NCBI GenBank assembly: GCA_029593505.1
Contig: JAKTNI010000001.1
Location: 1-64,000, forward strand
Source: Streptococcus suis
Lineage (GTDB): Bacteria > Bacillota > Bacilli > Lactobacillales > Streptococcaceae
Reading direction: 5' to 3'
DNA length: 64,000 bases
The notes beneath the pieces are model-generated. The model was not told where the DNA came from, did no database searches, and worked only from the letters and a program-made list of their open reading frames with translations. Positions 21,199 to 30,030 of this stretch are shown here, in pieces. Both the position numbers and the translations under genes were made by a program. Each line of letters begins with the position of its first letter. The stretch's first letter is position 1.

Positions 21199-21894
21199 AT
21201 GATTAGCAATGAACAATATGATTACCTAAAGAATCATCCAACTTTTGAAAATTTAACACGTGATAGTTTTGATCAATTAGCTAGGCATGTCCGTTTTCGA
21301 AAAATTCCTAAAGGACAAATCTTTTTTTACGCAGAGGATCCTAGAGATTATCTATTTGTGTTATATAAGGGATATGCTCGGATTGAGCAGTATGATGAAA
21401 CAGATAGTTTTACTTATTTAGATTATATTCGCCAAGGAGGAGCTTTTCCTTTTGGTGATATATTTCAAAATAAATTTTATCATTATACAGCAATAGCCAT
21501 AACAGATTTAGAATGTTTTGTTGTACCGATGGATTTATTTGAGAGTGTATCTAAAATAAATCCCCGACAATTAGTCTATATTTGTCAGAAATTATCTAGA
21601 GTGCTTAACTTTCAAGAGTTGCGGTTGCGAAATGCAATGCGGTCCAAGGCATCAGATAGAGTAGTTCAAGCACTAGCTCTTCTTTATTGGGACATGTGTC
21701 AGAAGGACTGTTTATCTACTCTCCCATTTGAGATTCATATTCAAGAGATTTCACGTTTAGCAGCTACAACGCGAGAAACAGTTAGTCATGTTCTGAAGAA
21801 GCTGAAACAAGATAATAGAATTACTTATAGTCATAAGCAGTTAACTTATATAGATATTGATTATTTCTTAGAAAACTTAACAGAAACTCATTGA
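21199..21894 (+). CDS. flpS: Crp/Fnr family regulator of the arginine deiminase system (FlpS/ArcR-like)
   Basis: A 231-residue regulator with an N-terminal cyclic-nucleotide-binding-type beta barrel (about 15-130) and a C-terminal winged helix (about 150-220; the recognition region reads TTRETVSHVLKKLKQ). No Fe-S cysteine cluster is visible, so it is unlikely to sense oxygen as Fnr does. Its location just upstream of arcA fits FlpS, known in S. suis as an activator of the arc operon. The ATG at 21199 follows AAAGGAG closely; a TTG three bases earlier is ignored. Extended -10-like TGTTAAAAT lies at 21155-21163. Confidence 0.88.
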   Translation: MISNEQYDYLKNHPTFENLTRDSFDQLARHVRFRKIPKGQIFFYAEDPRDYLFVLYKGYARIEQYDETDSFTYLDYIRQGGAFPFGDIFQNKFYHYTAIAITDLECFVVPMDLFESVSKINPRQLVYICQKLSRVLNFQELRLRNAMRSKASDRVVQALALLYWDMCQKDCLSTLPFEIHIQEISRLAATTRETVSHVLKKLKQDNRITYSHKQLTYIDIDYFLENLTETH

Positions 21895-21910
21895 AGTTTC
21901 TGTTATTTTT
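21879..21910 (+). terminator. Terminator of flpS
   Basis: AACAGAAACT pairs with AGTTTCTGTT, overlapping the flpS stop codon, then ATTTTTT. arcA therefore needs its own promoter. Confidence 0.88.
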
Positions 21911-22026
21911 TATAAAAAAATAAAAATTCATAAAATAATACATAGGAGAGAATTATATAAAATATAGAAGCTATGATTGATATTTATCCATAATGAATCT
22001 GAAAAACGTGAAGAATTTCGCAAATT

Positions 22027-22071
22027 AAATGTGAACATTTTCGAGTTTTTAGTTTTTGACTTTGTTAAACT
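22027..22071 (+). promoter_or_regulatory. Candidate FlpS operator and arcA promoter
   Basis: AAATGT-GA-ACATTT (22027-22040) is a perfect 14-bp palindrome shaped like a Crp/Fnr site. Some 26 bp on lies an extended -10-like TGTTAAACT (22063-22071), which would put the palindrome centre about 42-45 bp before transcription start, the usual place for a class II activator. An alternative core is TTGACT (22056-22061), 17 bp, TAGAGA. Confidence 0.5.
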
Positions 22072-22155
22072 GGTGATGTAGAGAAGAATAGTTAGAGAGA
22101 TTTTTGGTTTCTGATTATTCTTCACCATGCATCAAATTAAAAAGGAGGATAGATG

Positions 22156-23391
22156 ATGTCAAAACATCCGATTCATGTATTTTCAGAAATTGGTAAACTG
22201 AAAAAAGTTATGCTTCATAGGCCAGGGAAGGAAATTGAAAATTTAATGCCTGACTATCTCGAACGTTTTCTTTTTGATGATATTCCGTTCTTGGAAGATG
22301 CGCAGAAGGAACATGATGCATTTGCTAATGCCTTGCGCGATGAAGGTGTAGAGGTTTTGTATCTGGAACAATTAGCGGCTGAGTCACTTGTGACCTCTGA
22401 AATTCGGGAACAGTTTATTGATGAGTACTTAAACGAAGCAAATATTCGTGGTAGAGCGACTAAAAAAGCAATTCGCAAATTGCTGGTGTCTATTGAAGAT
22501 AATCAGAAACTAATTGAGAAAACGATGGCTGGTATCCAAAAATCAGAATTACCAAAGATTCCTGCTGAAGAAAAAGGTTTGCCAGATTTAGTCGAATCCT
22601 CTTATCCATTTGCAATAGATCCAATGCCAAACCTTTACTTCACACGGGATCCGTTTGCTACGATTGGTAATGCGGTCTCTCTTAATCATATGTATTCAGA
22701 AACACGTAACCGTGAAACTTTATATGGTAAGTATATCTTTACTTATCATCCAGAATATGGAGGAAAGGTCCCATTGGTCTACAAACGTGAGGAGACTACT
22801 CGTATTGAGGGGGGGGATGAACTTGTTCTTTCAAAAGATGTTCTAGCAGTAGGGATTTCACAACGTACGGCTGCTGCATCAATCGAAAAGCTTTTGGTGA
22901 ATATTTTTGAGCAACACGTTGGCTTCAAGAAAGTATTGGCATTCGAGTTTGCTAACAACCGTAAATTCATGCACTTGGATACAGTATTCACGATGGTTGA
23001 TTATGATAAATTTACTATTCACCCAGAAATTGAAGGGAATCTTCGTGTTTATTCTGTGACCTATGAAAATGAAATGCTTCATATTGAAGAAGAACACGGA
23101 GACTTAGCAGAGCTTTTGGCTACTAATCTTGGTCTGGAAAAAGTTGAATTGATTCGTTGTGGTGGTGGTGATATAGTTGCTGCTGGTCGCGAACAATGGA
23201 ATGATGGTTCAAATACCTTGACTATTGCCCCCGGTGTAGTCGTTGTTTACAAACGCAATACTATTACAAACGCTATTCTAGAATCCAAAGGTCTTCGCTT
23301 GATTAAGATTGATGGAAGTGAATTGGTTCGTGGTCGTGGTGGACCACGTTGTATGTCAATGCCACTCGAGCGAGAAGAGATTAACTTTTAG
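22156..23391 (+). CDS. arcA: Arginine deiminase
   Basis: A 411-residue enzyme that converts arginine to citrulline and ammonia. Family marks are [11 protein letters not shown] near the N-terminus, the catalytic His273 in HLDTVF, RCGGGD, and the nucleophile Cys399 in [12 protein letters not shown]. Two ATGs stand in tandem (22153, 22156); the second lies 7 bases from GGAGG and is preferred. The gene contains a run of eight G (22809-22816), which reads EGGDE in frame. It is the first gene of the arginine deiminase cluster. Confidence 0.96.
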   Translation: MSKHPIHVFSEIGKLKKVMLHRPGKEIENLMPDYLERFLFDDIPFLEDAQKEHDAFANALRDEGVEVLYLEQLAAESLVTSEIREQFIDEYLNEANIRGRATKKAIRKLLVSIEDNQKLIEKTMAGIQKSELPKIPAEEKGLPDLVESSYPFAIDPMPNLYFTRDPFATIGNAVSLNHMYSETRNRETLYGKYIFTYHPEYGGKVPLVYKREETTRIEGGDELVLSKDVLAVGISQRTAAASIEKLLVNIFEQHVGFKKVLAFEFANNRKFMHLDTVFTMVDYDKFTIHPEIEGNLRVYSVTYENEMLHIEEEHGDLAELLATNLGLEKVELIRCGGGDIVAAGREQWNDGSNTLTIAPGVVVVYKRNTITNAILESKGLRLIKIDGSELVRGRGGPRCMSMPLEREEINF

Positions 23392-23468
23392 TAATAGAAG
23401 ATATCTTTCCTAGGATATGGTATCTGTTTATAAAATTAATTTGGCTAATACCATAAAATTGCTGCATT

Positions 23469-23477
23469 TGGTATAAT
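23469..23477 (+). promoter_or_regulatory. Candidate internal promoter before arcB
   Basis: Extended -10 TGGTATAAT in the 219-bp gap between arcA and arcB, with no good -35. It would let arcB be expressed apart from arcA. The gap holds no gene; from memory, other streptococci often have a GNAT acetyltransferase gene here. Confidence 0.4.
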
Positions 23478-23610
23478 TTATAATATTACGCGAGTTGAAG
23501 TTTTATTCTTATTAGTAGCAAAACTATTTTATGCGTCAGAGGTTTATCAATAAAATGGAGAATAGTACCAAGCATTGACAAAATTTATTTAAACATTAGG
23601 AGAAGAGACA

Positions 23611-24624
23611 ATGACAAACGTATTTAAAGGGAGACATTTCCTTGCAGAGAAAGATTTCACACGCGCAGAATTGGAATGGTTGATTGATTTCTCAGCTCAT
23701 TTGAAAGATTTGAAAAAACGCAATATTCCACACCGTTATTTGGAAGGTAAAAATATTGCTCTCTTGTTTGAAAAAACATCGACACGTACTCGTGCTGCCT
23801 TCACAGTAGCATCTATTGACCTTGGTGCCCATCCAGAATATCTTGGTGCAAATGACATCCAACTTGGTAAGAAAGAATCTACAGAAGATACTGCTAAAGT
23901 TTTGGGACGCATGTTTGACGGTATTGAATTCCGTGGTTTCAGCCAAAAAATGGTGGAAGAATTGGCAGAATTTTCAGGTGTGCCAGTATGGAATGGTTTG
24001 ACAGATGCATGGCACCCAACTCAAATGTTGGCGGACTACTTGACTGTCAAAGAAAACTTTGGCAAGTTGGAAGGTTTGACTTTGGTTTACTGTGGTGATG
24101 GCCGTAACAACGTTGCTAACTCACTTTTGGTAACAGGCGCTATCCTTGGTGTCAATGTCCATATCTTCTCTCCAAAAGAACTCTTCCCAGAAGAAGAAGT
24201 AGTTGCCTTGGCTGAAGGTTTTGCGAAAGAAAGTGGAGCACGTGTTCTCATTACTGACAATGCTGACGAAGCAGTCAAAGGTGCAGATGTTCTTTATACT
24301 GACGTTTGGGTATCAATGGGGGAAGAAGATAAATTTGCTGAACGCGTTGCCCTATTGAAACCATACCAAGTAAATATGGAATTGGTGAAAAAAGCAGAAA
24401 ATGAAAATCTCATCTTCTTACACTGTTTACCAGCCTTCCATGATACAAACACTGTTTATGGTAAAGATGTCGCTGAAAAATTCGGTGTAGAAGAAATGGA
24501 AGTAACAGACGAAGTATTCCGTAGCAAGTATGCTCGTCACTTCGACCAAGCTGAAAACCGTATGCACACTATTAAAGCAGTGATGGCGGCTACTTTAGGA
24601 GATCCATTTGTACCACGTGTGTAA
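23611..24624 (+). CDS. arcB: Ornithine carbamoyltransferase (catabolic)
   Basis: A 337-residue enzyme with the carbamoyl-phosphate site STRTR (residues 57-61), the HPTQ-type stretch in [12 protein letters not shown], and the ornithine-binding HCLP (271-274). In the arginine deiminase pathway it runs from citrulline and phosphate to ornithine and carbamoyl phosphate. TTAGGAGAAG precedes the ATG. A G/C-rich hairpin follows before arcC. Confidence 0.96.
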
Positions 24625-24655
24625 TAATTAACTATCTAATGATGCATCGCAACCT

Positions 24656-24684
24656 CTGGGGGCTGGTACCCAGCCCCCTTATTT
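24656..24684 (+). terminator. GC-rich hairpin between arcB and arcC
   Basis: GGGGGCTGG (24658-24666) pairs perfectly with CCAGCCCCC (24670-24678) around TAC, followed by TTATTTT. It is strong enough for partial termination within the arc cluster or for stabilising the arcAB transcript. Confidence 0.7.
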
Positions 24685-24741
24685 TGAAGATAGATATGTA
24701 AGCGATTACTATTTCGTGAAAGTGAGGAAAAAGCAAGAGAT

Positions 24742-25689
24742 ATGGCAAATCGTAAAATTGTTGTAGCCTTGGGAGGAAATGCCATTTTATCGTCCGACCC
24801 ATCGGCTAAAGCTCAAAAGGAAGCTTTGGTACAGACTGCCAAGCACCTTGTAAAATTGATAAAAAATGGGGATGACCTTATTATCACGCATGGTAATGGT
24901 CCTCAGGTTGGAAACTTACTTCTTCAAAACCTTGCTGCTGATTCGGAAAAGAACCCAGCTTTTCCACTAGATAGCTTGGTAGCGATGACAGAAGGTTCGA
25001 TTGGTTTCTGGTTACAAAATGCCTTGGAAAATGAATTGCTCAAGGAAGGCATTGAAAAAGATGTAGCATCTGTTGTGACACAGGTTATCGTGGACAAGAA
25101 TGATCCAGCTTTTGAAAATTTGACCAAGCCGATTGGACCATTCTATACAGAAGAAGAAGCGAAAGCAGAAGCAGAAAAGACTGGTGCAACCTTCAAAGAA
25201 GATGCCGGTCGTGGCTGGCGTAAAGTCGTTGCTTCGCCAAAACCTGTAGGAATCAAAGAAATTGGCACCATTCGTACCCTTCTTAATGCAGGTGAGGTAG
25301 TTGTAGCTGCTGGTGGCGGTGGTATTCCAGTTGTCCAAGAAGCAGATGGTACCCTGACCGGTGTGGAAGCGGTTATTGATAAAGACTTTGCTTCTCAATG
25401 TTTGGCAGAATTGGTTGATGCAGACTTGTTTATCGTCTTGACAGGTGTAGACTATGTCTTTGTCAACTACAACCAACCAGACCAAGAAAAATTAGAAACA
25501 GTTACCGTGGCTGAATTGGAAGAATATATCAAACAAAATCAATTTGCCCCAGGGTCCATGCTACCGAAAGTTGAAGCAGCTATTGCTTTTGTAAACAATA
25601 GACCAAATTCAAAAGCAGTCATTACCTCATTAGAAAACTTAGGCGCCTTGATCAATTCAGACAGCGGAACGATTATTGTCAAAGAATAG
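24742..25689 (+). CDS. arcC: Carbamate kinase
   Basis: A 315-residue amino acid kinase fold: [12 protein letters not shown] at the start, [13 protein letters not shown], and GGGGIPV in the nucleotide region. It transfers phosphate from carbamoyl phosphate to ADP, the ATP-yielding step of arginine fermentation. It lies between two hairpins, with 117 bp before it and about 200 bp after it. Length is normal for the family (about 310-315). Confidence 0.96.
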   Translation: MANRKIVVALGGNAILSSDPSAKAQKEALVQTAKHLVKLIKNGDDLIITHGNGPQVGNLLLQNLAADSEKNPAFPLDSLVAMTEGSIGFWLQNALENELLKEGIEKDVASVVTQVIVDKNDPAFENLTKPIGPFYTEEEAKAEAEKTGATFKEDAGRGWRKVVASPKPVGIKEIGTIRTLLNAGEVVVAAGGGGIPVVQEADGTLTGVEAVIDKDFASQCLAELVDADLFIVLTGVDYVFVNYNQPDQEKLETVTVAELEEYIKQNQFAPGSMLPKVEAAIAFVNNRPNSKAVITSLENLGALINSDSGTIIVKE

Positions 25690-25709
25690 CTTAGCGTAAT
25701 GAATAGAGT

Positions 25710-25740
25710 TAGGGAAAATATAAGATTTATGTTTTCCCTA
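25710..25740 (+). terminator. Hairpin between arcC and arcD
   Basis: TAGGGAAAA pairs with TTTTCCCTA around TATAAGATTTATG, 20 bp after arcC. The run of T after the stem is interrupted, so termination is probably partial. Confidence 0.55.
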
Positions 25741-25898
25741 TCTTATCAAGTGTCTATTTATAAGCAATGTTTTCAGAGTACATTTTACTGAAAGAGATAT
25801 AGAATCTCTTGGTTTTAGGTGGATATTTGATGAGTCTATCATGGATCTATTTTCTCTCAACAAGAGAAGAATTTTAAAATATCATGGGAGGTTTTGCA

Positions 25899-27401
25899 AT
25901 GAGTGAAAAAGTCAAAAAAGGCTTCAAATTACCTTCATCTTATACTATACTAATGATGATTATTGCATTTATGGCAGTCATGACATGGATTATTCCAGCT
26001 GGACAATATCAAGTTGATGAAGCTGGTAATTTAGTGGCAGGAACCTATGAAAAAGTAGCGCAAACACCACAAGGTATCTATGATATCTTTATGGCTCCTG
26101 TTCGTGCCATGCTTGGACATGGGAAGACAGATGCAGCAATTAGTGTATCATTCTTCATCATCATGGTCGGTGCTTTTTTAGGTGTTGTGAATGAAACTGG
26201 TGCTCTTGAAGTTGGAATTGCTTCCATTGTCAAACGGTTCAAGGGACGTGAAAAATGGTTAATTTATGTTCTCATGTCTCTGTTTGCTCTAGGTGGTTCT
26301 ACTTATGGCATGGGTGAGGAAACCATGGCTTTCTTTCCGCTTATTATTCCTGTTATGATGGCGGTAGGATATGACAGCATTACTGGTGTAGCTATTATTT
26401 TACTTGGCTCTCAAATTGGCTGTTTGGCTTCAACTGTCAATCCTTTTGCAACTGTAGTAGCTTCTGATGCGGCTGGTATTAGTGTAGCAGATGGCATGGT
26501 GTGGCGTCTCATTTTCTTTGTTGTAATTCTTGTTATGGGAATTGCTTTTGTTTCTAATTATGCTGAAAAAGTGAAAAAGGATCCTAGCAAGTCTTTGGTT
26601 TACCAACAGCGTGAAGCAGATATGAACTATTTCAAGGTATCAGAAACTCAAGAAGTAAAAGGAGAGTTGTCATCAGCACAAAAGCGTGTTCTTTGGGTTT
26701 TCGTCCTAACCTTTGTTCTCATGATTTGCAGCTTTATTCCGTGGAAAGATTTGGGTGTGACGGTTTTTACTCAATTTAATGATTGGTTGCTTGGTCTTCC
26801 TTTCATTGGTCAAGCTGTTGGTTCTTCAGCATCTGCTTTGGGAACTTGGTACTTCCCAGAGGGTGCGATGCTCTTTGGTATTGCTGCGATTATAATTGGT
26901 TTGGTTTATGGTATGAGTGAAGAACGTTTAGTGAAATCCTTTATGTTCGGTGCCGCTGATATCTTTAGTGTAGCTTTAATTTGTGCAATTGCACGTGGTA
27001 TTCAAGTCATCATGAATGACGGTATGATTACTGCTACCATTCTTCATATGGGGGAAGAAGGATTAAAAGGACTTTCTTCTCAAGTATTTATTGTTTTGAC
27101 CTATCTCTTCTATCTGCCAATGTCCTTCTTGATTCCTTCTTCATCAGGTCTTGCTGGTGCGTCTATGGGGATTATGGCACCTCTTGGTGAATTTGTAAAT
27201 GTGCCAGCAAGTTTGGTCGTCACAGCTTTCCAAGCAGCATCAGGTCTTTTAAATTTGGTGGCTCCGACATCAGGTATTGTAATGGGAGCTTTGGCACTTG
27301 GTCGTGTTGAAATAGGTACTTGGTATAAATTTGTAGGAAAATTAATTGCAGGCATTATGATTGCTTCTATTATTATATTGATTATTGCAACCTTCTTTTA
27401 G
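25899..27401 (+). CDS. arcD: ArcD, arginine/ornithine antiporter (YfcC family)
   Basis: A 500-residue membrane protein with about twelve hydrophobic segments. It belongs to the YfcC / C4-dicarboxylate anaerobic carrier-like family (MTWIIPAGQY, GSTYGMGEETMAF, SSSGLAGASMGIMAPL), the form ArcD takes in streptococci rather than the APC-type ArcD of Pseudomonas. It should swap external arginine for ornithine. The ATG at 25899 is preferred over 25884, since GGGAGG at about 25886 sits just upstream of it. A strong terminator follows. Confidence 0.9.
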   Translation: MSEKVKKGFKLPSSYTILMMIIAFMAVMTWIIPAGQYQVDEAGNLVAGTYEKVAQTPQGIYDIFMAPVRAMLGHGKTDAAISVSFFIIMVGAFLGVVNETGALEVGIASIVKRFKGREKWLIYVLMSLFALGGSTYGMGEETMAFFPLIIPVMMAVGYDSITGVAIILLGSQIGCLASTVNPFATVVASDAAGISVADGMVWRLIFFVVILVMGIAFVSNYAEKVKKDPSKSLVYQQREADMNYFKVSETQEVKGELSSAQKRVLWVFVLTFVLMICSFIPWKDLGVTVFTQFNDWLLGLPFIGQAVGSSASALGTWYFPEGAMLFGIAAIIIGLVYGMSEERLVKSFMFGAADIFSVALICAIARGIQVIMNDGMITATILHMGEEGLKGLSSQVFIVLTYLFYLPMSFLIPSSSGLAGASMGIMAPLGEFVNVPASLVVTAFQAASGLLNLVAPTSGIVMGALALGRVEIGTWYKFVGKLIAGIMIASIIILIIATFF

Positions 27402-27408
27402 ATGAAAT

Positions 27409-27462
27409 TCTGGGTTAGACCGATTTCTTTTATAAAAATCGTGTTTATCCCAGATTTTTATT
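27409..27462 (+). terminator. Terminator after arcD
   Basis: A long imperfect stem from CTGGGTTAGACCGATTT to AAATCGTGTTTATCCCAG, followed by ATTTTT. It ends the arc transcription unit. Confidence 0.85.
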
Positions 27463-27774
27463 AAGAATATTAATATTAGATATTCTTAAATAGTATTTTC
27501 GAGCTTGTTATACTGTATACATATGGAGATCTGTTTGTGATATAATATATTTATAACCGATTTGTTATTAGTGGTGTTGCATGTATATTTTACCTAATTC
27601 TCGGAGTTTGAAATGGACGGAACCTAAGTATTTAATTGTACAAGTTTTGTTTGAAACATGAATAGTTGATATTTTTCAACCAAATTTCTTTTTCATAGAA
27701 GTATTTATTTTTGTTTTGCTTGTTTCAATTATTCTAAGTTGTTTCTTACGGATTTATATTTTAAAGAGGTGTCT
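27463..27774 (+). promoter_or_regulatory. argR upstream region with promoter and long leader
   Basis: An extended -10 TGATATAAT (27538-27546) stands out. Transcription from it would give a leader of about 220 nt. The leader holds a 26-codon frame (27581-27661, starting MYILPNSRSLKW) with no clear SD, and ARG-box-like AT-rich half sites (such as CATGAATAG) that I cannot confirm. From memory, arcT and arcH lie between arcD and argR in S. suis; neither is here. Confidence 0.45.
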
Positions 27775-28248
27775 ATGAATAAGATTGAAAGTCGTCATCA
27801 ATTGATTTTGTCCTTGATTATGGAGAAAAAAATTCATACTCAACAAGAATTACAAGAATTACTATATGCCAACGGAGTGTCTGTCACTCAGTCTACTCTC
27901 TCTCGTGATATCAAGATGCTCAATCTTGTCAAAGTCAATGAAGAAGATTCAGCACACTATATCATCAACCCTATTTCGTCTACTCGCTGGGAAAAGCGAC
28001 TAAAACTTTATATGGAAGACGCTTTGGTTATGTTAAAGCCTATCCAGAATCAGATTGTGCTCAAAACCTTACCGGGTCTTGCTAATTCATTTGGTTCCAT
28101 TTTGGACGCTATGGAAATTCCACAAATTGTAGCGACAGTTTGTGGAGACGACGTTTGCCTTATCATTTGTGAAGATGTAGAAGAAGCGCAAGCTTGCTTT
28201 GACTATTTGAAACAATACACTCCACCGTTTTTCTTTGGTAACTTGTAA
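27775..28248 (+). CDS. argR: Arginine repressor family regulator
   Basis: A 157-residue ArgR/AhrC protein. The winged helix at the N-terminus includes [19 protein letters not shown], and the C-terminal hexamerisation domain binds arginine ([13 protein letters not shown], then [13 protein letters not shown]). The ATG at 27775 follows AGAGGTG; a longer frame upstream has no SD. The placement next to arcD suggests it controls the arc cluster together with FlpS, as described for S. suis ArgR. Confidence 0.92.
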   Translation: MNKIESRHQLILSLIMEKKIHTQQELQELLYANGVSVTQSTLSRDIKMLNLVKVNEEDSAHYIINPISSTRWEKRLKLYMEDALVMLKPIQNQIVLKTLPGLANSFGSILDAMEIPQIVATVCGDDVCLIICEDVEEAQACFDYLKQYTPPFFFGNL

Positions 28249-28281
28249 CTCTAAAATGAGTTGAATATTGCTAAGTTCAGA

Positions 28282-28316
28282 AACTCTAGGACTCGTTTGA
28301 GTGTTAGAGTTTTTTG
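28282..28316 (+). terminator. Terminator after argR
   Basis: AACTCTA and TAGAGTT enclose a second inner pairing ACTC/GAGT, followed by TTTTTT. Confidence 0.85.
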
Positions 28317-28536
28317 TCAAATAGATCTTACACATATACAGGTCCTCAAGAAAACTAGTAGTTTCAGTAAAAAGTGATTGAGTATTTCAAGTGGTTTTAA
28401 CAGAGTAAAAATCCCGTTAAAAATATGATTGAGAGAACTACACTAATAGTTATCCTACCTTACTTTTATCAGCTTCTCTTCTTCCCTAGATGATGAAGAA
28501 GAGAAAATTAAAATATCCGTTCTTATTTTTATTGAT
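28317..28536. other. Gene-free stretch between argR and efp
   Basis: No gene found. It contains a short inverted pair TTTTAAC/GTTAAAA (about 28391-28425) and a perfect 11-bp stem TTCTCTTCTTC/GAAGAAGAGAA (about 28474-28505) that lacks a T tract on either side. Their role is unknown. Confidence 0.5.
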
Positions 28537-28565
28537 TTGAGAAATTCAGCATTTTATGGTAGAAT
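28537..28565 (+). promoter_or_regulatory. Promoter of efp
   Basis: TTGAGA (28537-28542), 17 bp, TAGAAT (28560-28565) with a TG extended -10. Start of transcription near 28572 supports the ATG at 28601 as the efp start. Confidence 0.7.
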
Positions 28566-28600
28566 AAAACGAATAAATGAAATACGAGGTAAACATTGAA

Positions 28601-29161
28601 ATGATTGATGCAAGTAAACTTAGATCAGGAATGACTTTCATTACTCCAGATGGAAAACTACTTAAGGTATTGGATGCAAGCCACCACAAACCAGGTAAAG
28701 GAAACACCATCATGCGTATGAAATTACGTGATGTTCGAACAGGTTCTACGTTTGATACAACGTATCGCCCAGACGAGAAATTTGAACAAGCAATCATTGA
28801 ATCACGTGTAGCAACTTATCTATATCAAATGGATGATATTGCTTACTTTATGGATACAGAATCATTTGACCAATATGAAATTCCAGTGGTTAATGTTAAA
28901 GAAGAATTGCTTTACATCTTGGAAAATTCAGAGGTAAAAATTCAGTTCTATGGAACAGAAGTCATTGGTGTAACAGTACCAACAACAGTTGAATTGACAG
29001 TCGCAGAGACACAACCATCTATTAAAGGTGCTACAGTAACTGGTTCAGGTAAACCAGCGACTATGGAAACAGGTCTTGTAGTAAATGTTCCAGACTTTAT
29101 TGAAGCCGGTCAAAAATTGGTAATCAATACAGCAGAGGGAACATATGTTTCACGCGCCTAA
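28601..29161 (+). CDS. efp: Elongation factor P
   Basis: A 186-residue three-domain protein shaped like tRNA, which rescues ribosomes stalled at polyproline. It begins [13 protein letters not shown]; the tip loop HHKPGKGN carries Lys33, the residue modified in many bacteria. An upstream ATG at 28577 would add eight residues, but it sits within 5 bp of the predicted transcription start with no SD, so 28601 is chosen. The next gene starts 27 bp later, forming an efp-asp23-nusB operon common in Firmicutes. Confidence 0.95.
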   Translation: MIDASKLRSGMTFITPDGKLLKVLDASHHKPGKGNTIMRMKLRDVRTGSTFDTTYRPDEKFEQAIIESRVATYLYQMDDIAYFMDTESFDQYEIPVVNVKEELLYILENSEVKIQFYGTEVIGVTVPTTVELTVAETQPSIKGATVTGSGKPATMETGLVVNVPDFIEAGQKLVINTAEGTYVSRA

Positions 29162-29188
29162 ACATTTCCTATTAGGAAAGGAGAAACT

Positions 29189-29581
29189 ATGACAACAGAG
29201 TATCAAGGTGAAATTGTAATCGCTCCTCGTGTTCTTGAAGTAATTACAGGTATTGCAGCAGCTAAAGTTGAAGGGGTACATGCTCTTCATAATAAGCGTG
29301 TTGCAGATGGCTGGTCAAAAACATCTCTAAATAAAGGGGTTTATTTGCAAACTGATGAAGAAGGAAATGTTACTGCAGATCTCTATGTTTATTTGGAGTA
29401 TGGTGTTAATGTTCCTGCTGTATCAATGGATATCCAACGTGCAGTCAAGACAGCGGTTTATAATTATGCTGAGGTTCAAGTAACTGCTGTTAACATTCAT
29501 GTAAATGGTATTATTGCAGATCAGACACCTAAACCAGCGTTAACAGATCTGTTCGGAGAGGATTTCCTTGATGAAGAATAA
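29189..29581 (+). CDS. yqhY: Asp23/Gls24 family envelope stress protein (YqhY-like)
   Basis: A 130-residue protein of the Asp23/Gls24 family: GEIVIAPRVLEVITGIAAAK at the N-terminus, then VYLEYGVNVPAVSMDIQRAV. The version next to nusB corresponds to B. subtilis YqhY, which has been linked to control of acetyl-CoA carboxylase. AAAGGAGAAA precedes the ATG. Its end overlaps the nusB start by 11 bases, so the two are translationally coupled. Confidence 0.9.
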   Translation: MTTEYQGEIVIAPRVLEVITGIAAAKVEGVHALHNKRVADGWSKTSLNKGVYLQTDEEGNVTADLYVYLEYGVNVPAVSMDIQRAVKTAVYNYAEVQVTAVNIHVNGIIADQTPKPALTDLFGEDFLDEE

Positions 29582-29990
29582 CAGACATGCTCTGCGAAAG
29601 TGTGCTTTGCAGGCAATTGTATCCTTAGAATTTGAACAAGAACCGATTCAAGCTGCTCACTTCGCCTATCTATATGATAAGGAAGAGGAGCAAAAGGATG
29701 TTGATATGCCGCTTTTTCTACTTAATTTAGTGACAGGAGTATCCAGCTATCGTCAGAATTTGGATGCTGAAATTGCTAATAAATTAAAAACTGGTTGGAC
29801 CTTAGAGCGTTTAACATTGATTGATAAAAATATTATGCGTTTGGGACTATTTGAAATATTGTATTCAGAGGAGACCCCTGATCGCGTAGCTGTTAATGAA
29901 GCTATTGAATTAGCTAAAGAATTTTCTGATGAAGCTTCAGCTAAATTTATTAATGGTGTATTAAGTCAATTTATAAAAGAAGAAGTCTAA
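29571..29990 (+). CDS. nusB: Transcription antitermination factor NusB
   Basis: A 139-residue all-helical protein (HALRKCALQAIVSLEF at the start; LERLTLIDKNIMRLGLFEIL and PDRVAVNEAIELAKEF later), typical of NusB, which with NusE/S10 binds boxA and prevents termination in rRNA operons. The ATG at 29571 lies inside the end of yqhY with GGAGAGGAT upstream; a TTG one codon earlier is less likely. Confidence 0.95.
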   Translation: MKNNRHALRKCALQAIVSLEFEQEPIQAAHFAYLYDKEEEQKDVDMPLFLLNLVTGVSSYRQNLDAEIANKLKTGWTLERLTLIDKNIMRLGLFEILYSEETPDRVAVNEAIELAKEFSDEASAKFINGVLSQFIKEEV

Positions 29991-30010
29991 TTTAGACTTC
30001 TTCTTTTATT
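29975..30010. terminator. Bidirectional terminator between nusB and scrR
   Basis: AAAAGAAGAAGTCTAA and TTAGACTTCTTCTTTT form a near-perfect palindrome over the nusB stop codon, A-rich to the left and T-rich to the right. It can end nusB from one side and scrBR from the other. Confidence 0.92.
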
Positions 30011-30030
30011 TTACTATTCTTTAGGATTAG

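Noticed and set aside
25012..25485. 157-codon leftward frame opposite arcC
   Set aside because: It lies wholly within arcC in antisense; length comes from codon bias of the real gene, with no ribosome site.
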